From contig JADANN010000192.1 in the NCBI GenBank assembly GCA_018806985.1, forward strand, positions 868,001-932,000: a DNA stretch of 64,000 nt, given 5' to 3'. Below the pieces are notes generated by a model that did not search any database, was not told the DNA's origin, and saw nothing but the letters and a program-made list of their open reading frames with translations. Shown one piece after another: positions 46,100-56,320 of the stretch. The first letter of the stretch is position 1, and every line of letters starts with the position of its first letter. The position numbers and the translations under genes were made by a program. This DNA comes from Angiostrongylus vasorum (taxonomy: Eukaryota; Nematoda; Chromadorea; Rhabditida; Metastrongylidae).

Positions 46100-47900
46100 G
46101 ACGGTCTGTCTTTGAACAACAGCTGTGTTGCCTATATCGCCTGTGGTCTCGTCGAGTGACTCAAACAGGCACCAGTAGATTCTCCTTGTCACCTGCAAGA
46201 GCAGCCTAATGGTTCTGCCTGCTTTAGGGACACGTTGAGCATTATATCCTTCTTCTAGGCTTTTCGTAGAAATCTCTGACCATCAAGTCGGTGGTCCTTC
46301 CGAAATCCGCTTGACATCTTGTGAATCCATCCACTGACGGCTGTGTTTCATCGCTTGTCGTTTATACACATTATGTGCCCGATCCACCTTATCTTCAGCG
46401 GTTTGGCGTACAGAACGACATCTTTGGTTTTTGATCGCTGACGCAGGTCGGAGCTTCGGATCCCTTCTCTTACTTGTATGACATGGAATACACCTAGCAT
46501 CGTTCTTTCGACTGCACGTCCAATAACGCTGACTGATCATTGATCCTGCTTACGCAACGACCAGGTTTCTGACGCATACGTTAGGGCAGGAAGTGCCGTT
46601 GAGTCGAAAAGGTGGGCACGGAGTCGGATGTTCTTTGTTCTCTTCACAACATCCTCAACGTTCTTGAAAGCTCACCAAGCCACTCGTTTCCTCCTGCTCA
46701 ACGCGGGAGCTAAGTTGTCCATCATGTTGATTTCCCGACCTAGATAGTTATAACTGGAGCATTTGGAGATCGTTCCGTTGAGCGTTAATGAGGCATACGA
46801 AACCATTCCGTTCCTCATGAACATCGTTTTTTGTGAGATTTAGTCGAAGACCAATCTTTCCACAGGTTTTTATCAAAGTAGGCAAGAATTAGCTACGCTT
46901 GGCTAATGTTTAGTGTTATAAGAACGATTTCATCAACAAAGCAATGGTGTGTTTGCCGATCATCGATTTTCACTCCCATGTTTTCCCATTCCAACGTCTC
47001 ATGGTTAGCGGAAATGATTTTGGTGAGATGGTATCGCCTTATCTAACCCCCTTTTTTCGATGTCGATCTCAATATCGTTTTAGAATGGTGATATCCTGGT
47101 TTTGAAATTTTTAAACAGCTCGCGAAAAACCTTTATATACTGAGGAGGAACACCGTGATCGTTTAGGGCTTCCATGACTGCCTCTATATCAGTGGAGTCA
47201 AAAGCGTTCTTCAAATCGATGAAGTGGGGCTTCTAGAACTGCGAGTTGCCACGAATGGTCTTGGTCGTCATGATAAACTCAGATAGCCTCTCACACTGCC
47301 CGTTCCATTCTAATCCATGGGCCCCAATGTGAGGTTCTTCAGACGTTCTTCTTGGTCCAATGTTAGCGCTAAAATCTCGAAGTGGTGACCTTGAGTAATG
47401 CATTGTCTTCTATGCAGAACTTCTCCAAGTCCCTATAGAACTATAGAACGCTTCGACTTCTTCTTCGTCATAGTTTGATGTTGACGCGTAAACGACGAAG
47501 ATTGTCAAAGCCGGTTTTCATCAACATCTCTTCAATCGTAAATGTCCGATTCGGGTTGTAAGTTGTTCCAATGGACCGATATTCACGAGAAAACTCATGT
47601 TGACGAGAGCGCCGACGCCGCCAACTTCTCTACTGTCGCATGTTCCAACGAGCAATTCTTCTCCGGTGTCAGAGACGACGTTGAATGGGTGGCGTCGTCT
47701 CGTCTCGCCTAGGCCGATGACGTCGTACCTTATCCTTCTTGCTTGCATGAGCAAAATCTTCTATCGAGGACTCGGATGCAAGTGTACACGCACTGCAGGT
47801 ACAGATCGTCACCTTACTCCTTTGCCATTTAGGCAGCTGAGAAAAGCCTTGAGATTTTTTGCAGCTTCTCCGTACTCATTCTACCCAACGTTGCCGAATC
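46100..47900 (-). mobile_element. RTE-type LINE, internally deleted (endonuclease joined to reverse transcriptase)
   Basis: From 47760 down, the minus strand reads [81 protein letters not shown]. Near 47225 it jumps straight into HFIDLKNAFDSTDIEAVMEA, part of the reverse transcriptase palm. DHGVPPQYIKVFRELFKNF follows, then NGMVSYASLTLNGT, SSYNYLGREINMMDNLAP, NIRLRAHLFDSTALPALTYA, SETWSLRKQDQ and, below 46540, the C-terminal block with GIRS. The expected FADD catalytic block is damaged, and the missing span between endonuclease and palm is several hundred residues in typical RTEs. Stops and shifts are common. The element is not autonomous. Confidence 0.9.
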
Positions 47901-48109
47901 GGGAGCCCCTTTTTGCGGTCAGAGGAATGGCGCCCATTCATTTTTCTGTGTTTAGATTTTTGATATCCACGTATAGCTTGGTGAGCTGTAAATATGGGGC
48001 CTAAGTGTACTCACGAGTAGCTTGCCAGTCTCTGTGCACATGGAGCTTATTTGTTGGAGGTGACTCTTAGCCATCTCATTAGTGAAGGGAAACTTCTGTT
48101 ACGAGATTT

Positions 48110-48690
48110 TAGAAGAGTTGGCTTTTTCGTACATCCATCCACCTTATACGAAATCCTTTCATAGCGCTTGGCCATTGCTTTCCATTATGCTCGTCAAAAG
48201 AACGGCAGTATCATCAACTGTTACTCACCAACTTGTGCAGCTCATGAGAGTTAACTAGTCGAGCTATACAAGAAGGTGGAGGGATTAATCTACAACGAGA
48301 TCTCTTCCTTTAAATTCGTTGTTGGAGGATACAGCGCCAGATTAGGAACGGCCAACGAAAATGAATACAAGACAGCTGATTCGGATTAGGGAAAAGGAAA
48401 CAAGAATAGGAAACTATCTTGTAGGACTCTTGTCCACGGAACGTCTCTTTCATAAAAATTCGTGTCTCGAGAAGACAGAAAATTGCCGATAAAGTCGTCT
48501 AACTACACGAGTCCTGCGAAAGTAGACCATATTCTCACGAATAGAAGATGATGCTTCTTTGACACCTCAGCGGTTCCTGGATTCTGCACAGGAATTGACA
48601 ACAGTATTCTTCGTGCAAAGATCGGTTCAGCCATAATCTGGAAATAAATTTCTGTCACCGTCCAAGCAGAAGAAAGCAAATCGTGTAAGA
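48110..48690 (+). mobile_element. RTE-type LINE endonuclease fragment, second lineage
   Basis: The plus strand reads ELYKKVEGLIYNEISSFKFV, VGGYSARLGTANENEYK, AKVDHILTNRR, then CFFDTSAVPGFCTGIDNSIL and RAKIG. The order (GDFNARLG, DHILTNRRWC, VPSF, SDHRLLRAKI in intact relatives) is that of an APE-like LINE endonuclease. The wording differs from the family at 7-8, 21 and 46-48 kb, so it is a separate lineage. It is disrupted by stops. Confidence 0.75.
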
Positions 48691-48699
48691 CGAGGATAT

Positions 48700-49065
48700 G
48701 TATACGTGTGTTCTTACGAAATTCCCATGCTAAGCTGACGCGAAGGTGGTATCAGTTGTCGTTGTTGTTGCGATTCTGGCTCTGACGTTTCGGCGACTTC
48801 GCCGTCTTCAGAGCTTGGGCGTATTTTACGTTGCAGTATTCTTATAATTCGGTGAAACATCTACAGTACTAATAAAGATCTAGCACAAAAATAAACACCA
48901 TTTTGTTTAAAAAACGCTGTGCTGTTGTGTGTGAGGCTACTCGTGTTATTCACGCGGGATGACGGGTGGCCCCTACTCAGATCAAAACGACGATCTGAAG
49001 AAAGACGTTAGGTCACGCGTGAAGCGTTTTGGATAAATTTTAAAACCGAGAGATGCTGTTACTAA
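48700..49065 (-). mobile_element. PLE terminal repeat with hammerhead-like motif
   Basis: GTTGTCGTTGTTGTTGCGAT, the motif, ATTCGGTGAAACATCTACAG, AAAATAAACACCATTTTG and the CACGCGGGATGACGGGTGG block align with 16860-17245. Confidence 0.65.
48784..48811 (-). ncRNA. Hammerhead-like motif, best preserved core in the window
   Basis: The minus strand has CTGAAGA, then a strong helix II (GGCGA with TCGCC), GAAAC and GTC. One unpaired base precedes helix II compared with the canonical core. Helix III would be only two pairs with no loop, as reported for minimal PLE hammerheads thought to act as dimers. Helix I pairing is short. Confidence 0.6.
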
Positions 49066-49139
49066 ATCGACTTTCACCTAGCTTCGGCGTGGATAACTAA
49101 TATATCTCTTTGAGTCGCTCAGCTTACATAAGGTTGTTA

Positions 49140-49720
49140 TGTAAGTTTTATTCTGCTAACGTTTCGATGCCTTGGTCTCCCTGGAGCGGATGATCCGAGT
49201 CAGTGTCCACAGTTGTTCGCGTTCTCGATGTGGTGTTTTCGTCGTCGTATCCAGTCCTGTCTTTCTCAGTAGAGCACTGCTCAAATGAGGCAACTTCACC
49301 CGTCACCGCTCTTGTATACAGGACGGTTGCTGACAGATTGTCGACAAACCATCCTGCAACAACCGGTATTAGAATATATAGCAAATACCGAAGTAATACT
49401 GTTACTGAACTGTCTTTCACCTAATCTGGTGAGTGCTATCCATTCTAATAACGACTGATGCAGGATGGGTTTTCAACATGAAAAGAAACCATTATCAGTC
49501 GACAATCAGTCAACAATCGTCCTGTATAAAAGAGCAACACCGTGTAAGCTTAGCTCATTTAAATGCTGCTCAAATAAAGAAGATTCGACTCGATTCAATA
49601 GCGAAGACTCTATATCGAGAAGACGAACAGCTGTGAATGTCGACTTGGATCATCGGCTCTGATAAAGCGAAGACGCCGAAACGTTAGCCAAGTAAAACTT
49701 GTATACAACCTTGTCTTGTA
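49140..49720. mobile_element. Foldback: second inverted pair of PLE-like terminal repeats
   Basis: The left arm (AAGTTTTATTCTGCTAACGT, CAGTGTCCACAGTTGTTCG, CGTCGTATCCAGTCC, CTTGTATACAGGACGGTTGC, AACCATCCTGCAAC) is answered by the right arm in reverse (GATGCAGGATGGGTT, CGTCCTGTATAAAAGAG, GAACAGCTGTGAATGTCGAC, ACGTTAGCCAAGTAAAACTT). The spacer is about 40 bp (49395-49440). It is the same architecture as 42914-43374 but a different subfamily. Confidence 0.75.
49659..49685 (+). ncRNA. Hammerhead-like motif, right arm of the second foldback
   Basis: CTGATAA (one change), GCG arm, CGCC, GAAAC and GTT are present. Flanks GGCT and AGCC pair perfectly as helix I. The left-arm partner (49152-49180) is degenerate. 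Confidence 0.5.
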
Positions 49721-49734
49721 TAAGCTGAGCAATT

Positions 49735-49900
49735 CTAAATGTTCGGAGGTGATCCGGATAGACGATGCCTTACTATAACATGTGACCTGGAGCCTTATTT
49801 CAAACTGATTTTTTTGATCTGGGTGGATTTTACTCCTCAACCGCGTGAGCAACACGTGGGTGGTCTCACGCGCAGCAAAACGGTGGGTAGTTTCAAAACT
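49735..49900 (+). mobile_element. PLE terminal-repeat piece
   Basis: CATGTGACCTGGAGCCTTAT, TTCAAACTGATTTTT and GAGCAACACGTGGGTGG align with 19350-19440. No hammerhead-like motif is retained in this piece. Confidence 0.5.
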
Positions 49901-50039
49901 GTATTTGTGCTACTGCTTACTGCATTTTACTGTGACCATTATGCAAATACATTGCTGTCAGTACTTGGAACTATTTTTGCACCTATTTTCAGTCAAGTTA
50001 GGTGCTTTTATATTCGCTCTCTTTGCAGAATGACCATAA

Positions 50040-50325
50040 AGGGAAAAAAGGATAAAGCTGTCGGCGTTGATCGAGCCTTGAGGGATGCGCCACGCATTCG
50101 ACTTCATCAAGTATCGTTCAGAAGTGACTGAATGCATGTCTGGCCTTTACAGTGACTCGCCGTGGCCTACCGATGTATCGAGCCAGTGTTGCTATCCTCC
50201 CACATAAGTCTGGTACCAATTTGCCGACCCCCGGAGGGACGGAAGGTTTGGTTGGCCGTGGGCGCAGGATCGATTCCACGTGTGTGCCGCCTCCAACCAC
50301 TGCGCCACACGTGTCCTGTAGAATG
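50040..50325 (-). repeat. SINE, family S1
   Basis: On the minus strand the tRNA-like head carries the A box TGGCGCAGTGG and a B-box-like GGAATCGATCC, then GCCAACCAAACCTTCCGTCC, TTATGTGGGAGGATAGCAAC and the tail GATCAACGCCGACAGCTTTA. It is very similar to the copies at 53.3 and 55.1 kb. Confidence 0.85.
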
Positions 50326-50629
50326 ACCATATCGATTAGAAGTAAATAGCAGTTAAATATTACTCAAATAGTGATCAACAAACTTTTCTAAAAACACGAT
50401 TTTTGTTAATCATTAAGCTTTCGACAATGGCCTTTCTCATTTCGCCTCAACTATATTGTGATCTGCTTACGATTAGCTATCGAATAACATACACACTGCG
50501 GTTAGAAGAAAAAGCTCCCAAACCCAATAAAGTAAACGTGGACGTTGCAGTACCCATATAGTCGTTTGGTCCAAATTGCTGTAGACATTATAGCGTCCAT
50601 ACCAGCCGTTATGGGCTAAACATCACATC
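50326..50629. other. No gene seen
   Basis: AT-rich spacer between an S1 and an M repeat. Confidence 0.5.
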
Positions 50630-51260
50630 AACAGCATCACAATAACCACAGCGGTGCTGAAATATTTGCAAAACTTGGATCCCAGACCGGATCAAACAGC
50701 GATTATCCTTTCCGGTTGCTCACGCGTTATGCACGCGGCGCTCGTTCTGCCTTTCTCTCAGCCAGTCTGTTTATCCTATCGGTGCATCAGAAGCCACCCA
50801 TCAAAGAGAACGATCTGGCGAGCATAAATCGGTACCAAACCCAGTTCTGCTGAAGCTGCGGCCAAAACCATAACTTTTATCTACGCCGTTATTTTTTTCA
50901 CTGCAGTATATCATGTGAAATATAACCACAATGATGCTGAGATATTTGTAGAACTTGGTATTTCATATAACACGCCTCCGCGAAAAAAATAATAAGCAGC
51001 AAATAAATGTTATACATTGTAATTTCGACTACAGCCTCAGCTTAACTGGGTTTAATGCCGATTTGTGTTCCCGTTGATGGATGATTGTTGATGCACCGTT
51101 GGGGTAAAAAAAGACTAAGAGGAAGGCACCGCAAGAGGCTCATTTGTGGCGTGCGTAACACATGAGCAGAAGGGAAGGGATTTTCGTGGTTCGAGCTGTT
51201 TTGTTTCGAGTTTTGTTGCCGAGTTTTGCAAGCATGCCAGCATCACTGTGATTATCGACT
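50630..51260. repeat. Dispersed repeat, family M, tandem and inverted pieces
   Basis: A plus copy (ACCACAGCGGTGCTGAAATA to GTTCTGCTGAAGCTGCGGCC) passes through the junction block (GTGAAATATAACCACAATGA) into a second start. Minus pieces follow (AAATGTTATACATTGTAATT, CTTAACTGGGTTTAATGCCG) to a final GAGTTTTGCAAGCATGCCAG. Confidence 0.75.
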
Positions 51261-51264
51261 TATG

Positions 51265-52075
51265 AATGAAAAGGCATAGAATCCATTACTGGGATTGATG
51301 TCCATGACCACTGAAGCATTGGTCCTTGTGATGGTATCTATGTTTTTGAGAATGCTTACAAATAAAATAAAACAAGAATTTCTCTACACAGAAAGTAATA
51401 TCGGTCTGATTATTAGTGTCCCATCAGATGTAGTCCTACATGTCATCAGGAAATGTGTACAGTGTAACTAAACAGAAATATTGTTGCTGTGCCGTCGCAT
51501 GATTGTACCGTTAGTTAGAGTGTTAAAGCTACTCCGAACGATGAACGAACTGAAGATTTACATTTATCCGTTAGCTTCGTTATAATTCCAGGTGATCTAC
51601 TAACAACGCCTTGCCTACCAAGTGCAGTAAAAAGACTGGTATCAAAAGTCTGAAGTTATTCGCACCGCATGTGCCGATGAGGAAAACCGAGCAGTTTAGG
51701 CACAGGCCAGGAATGCCAGGAATCAACGAAAGAGCAGTAGATGTTTCAATCACAAAGGGACTATAGATGATACCGCCTATTTTGTTTAATATTGAAACAG
51801 TTTATTGCTACATTCTTCATATTAATTCACTCCACAACTTGTCTTGATTTTTAAAAGCTTTTTGAAACATGTAAACAGTAAGCCCACTTATTATTCAAAT
51901 CTGCTCATCTACGTCCTAGCTGGAGTCGAGTTTTCTGTGCTTAAGCCACAAGCAAATCCCCGTGTAACGGTCATTTGTTTTATTGGACTGCTGCAGCTTT
52001 TTTCAACACAGCAATACTTCAATTCTTTTTTTTCATGACCCGAAATTACAAATCATTGCTTGAATCCCAGATGTT
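51265..52075. other. No gene seen
   Basis: No coding or repeat signal could be assigned. The frame at 51844-52038 is not convincing. Confidence 0.45.
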
Positions 52076-52079
52076 TTTT

Positions 52080-52415
52080 CTTCCATTAGCCTTCTCTTGT
52101 ACACGATGCACGACAGGTATTCGACCGTTTTGCGTATGAATCAGTTCGGCTACTTCTTAAGGATTTTTTCGTCTTTGTTAAGAGTTTCATTGAATGCTGG
52201 TCTAGTCGATTCTTCCTGAGAATCTGAGACAGCCTTGCTAGGGCGTTCCGGCCACGATTAGAGCTAACGTGTTAAAAGTAGGTTCCGGTGTTGACTCGCG
52301 GACCCAGATGGGTGGAAGTCCTAGTATTCACAATGCCGAATCGAGCTAGCTCCTGAGTAAAATGGGCCTTCCGTGTATTGATCAACATCACCATCACAAC
52401 GCTACCTTTGCCCTA
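52080..52415 (-). repeat. SINE, family S2
   Basis: On the minus strand the head (GGTAGCGTTGTGATGGTGAT) is followed by the body with GAAGAATCGACTAGACCAGC, TGATTCATACGCAAAACGG and the GTCGTGCATCGTGTACAAGA end. Confidence 0.7.
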
Positions 52416-52718
52416 TATTATCTATATTCTATCGCTTACGATTACGATATGCAACTGCAGGTAATCAAAGTTAGAAAGCGCTTTATCACCAAGTTTATAT
52501 ACGGCTTCGATCGGGATGGATAAAGAATCTGGCGAATGTGGCAAAGCGACCCTGAGTGGTTTGCAAACAATCGTCAGTTGTAATCAGTATCTCAACCAGT
52601 ATTTTCTAGTCGATAGTGTTTCGTGCCGCCATACATTGATCACGGAATGAGGAACAAGGATTACCACAAAAGATGGATTTTCAGAAAACCAATGAAGACA
52701 AGATGAGTTGATTAGTTG

Positions 52719-52829
52719 CAGTGGTTTTGTCAAAGGATTTGATAATCTGAAATTTACCTACGATTCTTTCACAGCCAAAGTTGGTTATGGTGAATACCTC
52801 GGCTGGAACAAGGGTATTGCAAACGAAAG
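52719..52829 (+). CDS. Orphan exon candidate, unrecognised
   Basis: Between an acceptor-like TTAGTTGCAG and a strong donor (AGG then GTAAGTGAG), the plus strand reads GFVKGFDNLKFTYDSFTAKV, then GYGEYLGWNKGIANER. Composition and splice signals suggest a real exon. The AKVGY-E word resembles a stretch found in neprilysin-like (M13) peptidases, but this is too short to assign. No neighbouring exons were found on either side (52415-53250 holds nothing else). It may be a gene fragment. Confidence 0.35.
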
Positions 52830-53254
52830 GGTAAGTGAGTTTTTTATATACCTTTACCTACATAATAATACCAATTGCGTGGGAACGTTTAGAATCATCG
52901 AAAGCAATTATTCACCAGGCATTTGTAGCCCAGCTTTTCAATCTCTCTTCTGCCCAATGCAGTGCTTATTTCAGAAAACATTTCAATATTAGTAACTGGT
53001 AATCAGGAATCTTTAAAGCTGAATCGCTTTTGGAAAGGATAACGCACATGGTTGGCATTTCACGATGAAATCTGCGAGCGCATCCCAACGTTGTTATCTA
53101 TGAAAATCTCAGTAGAAAGCATAACAGGTATTATACACTCGAAAGAAAAAACTAATGAGACGGTTTAGTGCCTTGACCGATTCATAACGGTTCATTTTAA
53201 ATGCAGATGGTACTTTTACAATTGTGTGCGATTGCTACGAAGCCGTAGTTTTCC

Positions 53255-53535
53255 TCATTAAAAAGGACAAAGCTCTCGGCGTTGATCAATCTCTGAGGGA
53301 TGCGCCATGCATTCGACTTCATTGAGTATCGTTGGAGGTGATCGAATGCATATCTGGTCTTTACAATGACTCGCGGTAGCCTACCGATGTATCGAGCCAG
53401 TGCTGCTATCCTCTTAGACAAGTCTGGTAACAATTCGCCTACCCCGGAGGAATGGAAAATTCGGTGGGCCAGGGGCGCTGGGATCGATTCCACGTGTGTG
53501 TTGCAGGGCGCCTCCGACCACTGCCCATTCAGAGA
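53255..53535 (-). repeat. SINE, family S1
   Basis: The minus strand has a tRNA-like head with CAGTGGTCGGAGGCGCCCTG and GGAATCGATCCCAGCGCC, then the S1 body (TCTAAGAGGATAGCAGCACT) and tail (GATTGATCAACGCCGAGAGC). The 98-codon minus frame across it is a by-product. Confidence 0.85.
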
Positions 53536-53539
53536 CTAT

Positions 53540-54760
53540 TATGTGATAATTTGATGCACAGAAGAAGAACAAATGTTCTGTCTCTGCCGAAGATTATGTG
53601 TAGAGAGTGCCCAAATACAGGATAGAGGCCTGTTCGCATCCGCTACTCGTGACCGCTGCATTTTTCTATAATTTCTTATGTGAAAGGATCCTTTCTTTTG
53701 TCAAGATCTCTCCGAATACCTGTTAATGCTAATATGTTAAAAAATTTTTTTTACGCTGTTCTTCATTCCTTTTCGATTCATGCCTTCAATAAGCGGAAGC
53801 TGCCACCATCGTCTTTTAACTCCGAAATAAATTTTCGTCGCATAGGACGCTTGCATAATATCTTCCTTTTTCCTCATGTTCTAAATAATCCCTCTTTCTT
53901 TGGTGGTATTACTTTTTAATTTCCTATTGATCAATGATCCTTACAAGTTGGGTTCATTTTCGTTGTTTATAGAGGAGACAAAGAACACTCTCCGTTGCGC
54001 CAGTATATAATGCGCAAGCCACCGGAAAAGGGAAACTGTGGCACGATCTGGCCCAGGGTCTAAGTTTTCCGAATATCTCAGCTTAGTTTTGATCGAACTT
54101 TCTAATCTTTATTGTTGCCTACATACAGCTTGTGCAATCTCAGAATCAGATTCTTCGAGAACTCTAATCCACCTCGCTATTTGCAGAATAATCATGACAT
54201 TCATATTAGATATCATTCCTGAGATTTCGAACATTTTTTTGTCAACTGGGATTTCGTGAAAAACCTCGCAGTGGCGAGGCCGATATAACAGCAAACGAGA
54301 TTATACAAGAAATACGGAAAAAATGCCTGCACTAAACAAAAGGCGCAGGACATCGTGAGCTATTGCCGTCGTTTCACATGCTCATAAATTGGGACTGCGC
54401 TCTGATTGACAATCCCCACTTGCCTTCCCTTTTCTAATTTCACCAGGGCGTTCTCATTAGATTTTCGTAGATACAGAGAATTTTTTACGAATCGCTTCTT
54501 TATTGGTTGTTTTGTTGCTGAGGAGAACCTCCTTTACGAACGAAAAACAACTGCAATCTTTGTCTACCTATACGAGTTCCACAAAAGTATTATGTGATAA
54601 ACATTCATTACAAAGGTTTGCCGAAAAACGACAAAAGTTGTCACTTTGCTGCAGAAGTTGGAAAATTAACGCAATTATCTTTTTCTAATTGGAGTATACA
54701 TTATGAGCTCACATCCCAACGGGATCTTTTACACTTAGAAGAACAAAAGGAAGAAAGTGA
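53540..54760. other. No gene seen
   Basis: AT-rich sequence. Frames at 53680-53919, 54038-54294 and 54406-54788 lack recognised motifs. Confidence 0.45.
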
Positions 54761-54766
54761 GCGAAA

Positions 54767-54958
54767 ATGCACCCACCGAAGTGCATAGCAACGCTGGAAA
54801 TTGTAGCTCTCCTTGTACTAGCCTTGTTGCTAAATGACAATTCCGATCAGAAAGTGGTGCCTACATGGGGAAACCCTAACCGGACTGCTTATTGGGTGCT
54901 ATTATACAAATCATTTACGTTCCGACTCGCGCTTAGCCAAACGACGGAGGGCTTCTGA
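54767..54958 (+). CDS. Small open frame with a hydrophobic N-terminus, unrecognised
   Basis: The 63-codon frame starts MHPPKCIATLEIVALLVLAL and continues LLNDNSDQ. This pattern looks like a signal peptide or a type II membrane anchor. GTGCCT after CAGAAAGTG could be a splice donor, so it may be a first exon; the remaining residues show nothing familiar. There is no poly-pyrimidine trans-splice acceptor directly before the ATG. Low confidence. Confidence 0.3.
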   Translation: MHPPKCIATLEIVALLVLALLLNDNSDQKVVPTWGNPNRTAYWVLLYKSFTFRLALSQTTEGF

Positions 54959-55054
54959 TTTTGGAACATGCAGATGCCAAATCTCCGTCCAGCTCAGAAG
55001 GGCTCATGGATCATTACTTGTAGTGACAACTTGGTGAATATCTAGTAAAGTCAT

Positions 55055-55350
55055 CTCTAAAAAGGATAAAAGGATAAAGTTCTTGGCGTTGATCAATCCC
55101 TAAGGTATGCGCCATGCATTCGGCATCATTAAGTATCGTTGGAGGTGATTGAATGCATATCTGGCCTTTACAATGACTCGAGGTGGCCTACCGATGTATA
55201 GAGCCAGTGCTGCTAATCTCCTAGACAAGTCTGGCACCAATTTGCCGACCCCCGCAGGGATGGAAGGCTTGGTGAGCCATAGGCGCGGGGATCGACTCCA
55301 CGTGTGTCTCGCAGCGGCGTCCGAACCACTGCGCCACATGCGCCCCTATG
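55055..55350 (-). repeat. SINE, family S1
   Basis: On the minus strand it carries TGGCGCAGTGG and GGAGTCGATCC, CTCACCAAGCCTTCCATCCC, TGTCTAGGAGATTAGCAGCA and the tail with AACGCCAAGAACTTTATCC. Confidence 0.85.
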
Positions 55351-55629
55351 TCATCTCCAGAGGAATAAAATTACAAGCGACCAGCAATTTATCATTCTAA
55401 TGGAATGTCTGCTACCGCTTCTACGACTTTTCGCAAAGGTACAGCAGAACATGAGTAACGGAGTTCTGTACAACAATATGAACAATAACAAAGAAGCCAT
55501 GAAACTCCGTTGAAAACCATTTTAACTCATATCTCTTTTTTCCTCGATGGTGAAAAATAAACATTTTATTGGTTTAACAATAAACTTTTATACACCTTTA
55601 GCGAAATTACAAAGCCCTGAATTTTATTA

Positions 55630-55965
55630 AGTGCCTATTCCTTTTTATTCATGGCAGGGTTTTACGTAAAATACAACCACAGCGATACCGAGATTTGAGC
55701 AAAGCTTGTAACTTCATTTTGAATCTGTGTGAAACTCTACTTCTTCGCCCTAATTGGATTCAATGCCGGTTTGTGTTTTTCGGGACATTTTTTGTTGATG
55801 TGTGGATGCCGATCGTGCCCAAGGAGTGAAAAAACTGGACAAGAGAAAGGCAAAGCAAGCACCTCGGTTGGTGCTATGGATAACCCTTGAGCACGAAAAA
55901 AAGTAATCGAGTGTTCGAAGCGCATTTAAGTTCCGAGTTTTGCTCATATCTCAGCATCTTGGTGT
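55630..55965. repeat. Dispersed repeat, family M, degraded
   Basis: TTTTATTCATGGCAGGGTTT, AAATACAACCACAGCGATAC at the left and GAGTTTTGCTCATATCTCAG at the right mark two facing family starts. The interior includes TTGGATTCAATGCCGGTTTG. Confidence 0.65.
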
Positions 55966-55969
55966 TTGT

Positions 55970-56320
55970 ACTATGAACGAGTTTGCTATAAATCTCAACT
56001 GTGGGTGACATTTCTGCGGTATTGCCTTCTGAGATGCGACAAGTAGAAGTGAATGTCCACGGTTGTGCCCTTTTTTTAGTGGTCGTCTTCGCCTACGCAT
56101 CTGGAGAAGGGGTACTGCTGAAACGATAGCCGCTTTAGAAATTTTTAGCAAGCTCGTGTGGCTTTTTCCGATGAACCTAAACATTGACTGTCCAAGACAA
56201 CGTCCTGTGACAAGCGGAACTGGAAATAGGCATTATAATTCATAATTATAGGTAAATGGTAGCTATTTGTTCTCTTCACATAACGGTTGCGTAGTGCTAA
56301 ATCTCCACGATAATTTTCTT
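55970..56320. other. No gene seen
   Basis: 3' flank of aspartic protease copy 2. The minus frame at 55951-56184 shows no motif. Confidence 0.45.

Noticed and set aside
47597..48004. 135-codon plus frame
   Set aside because: It is antisense to the start of the RTE element at 46.1-47.9 kb.
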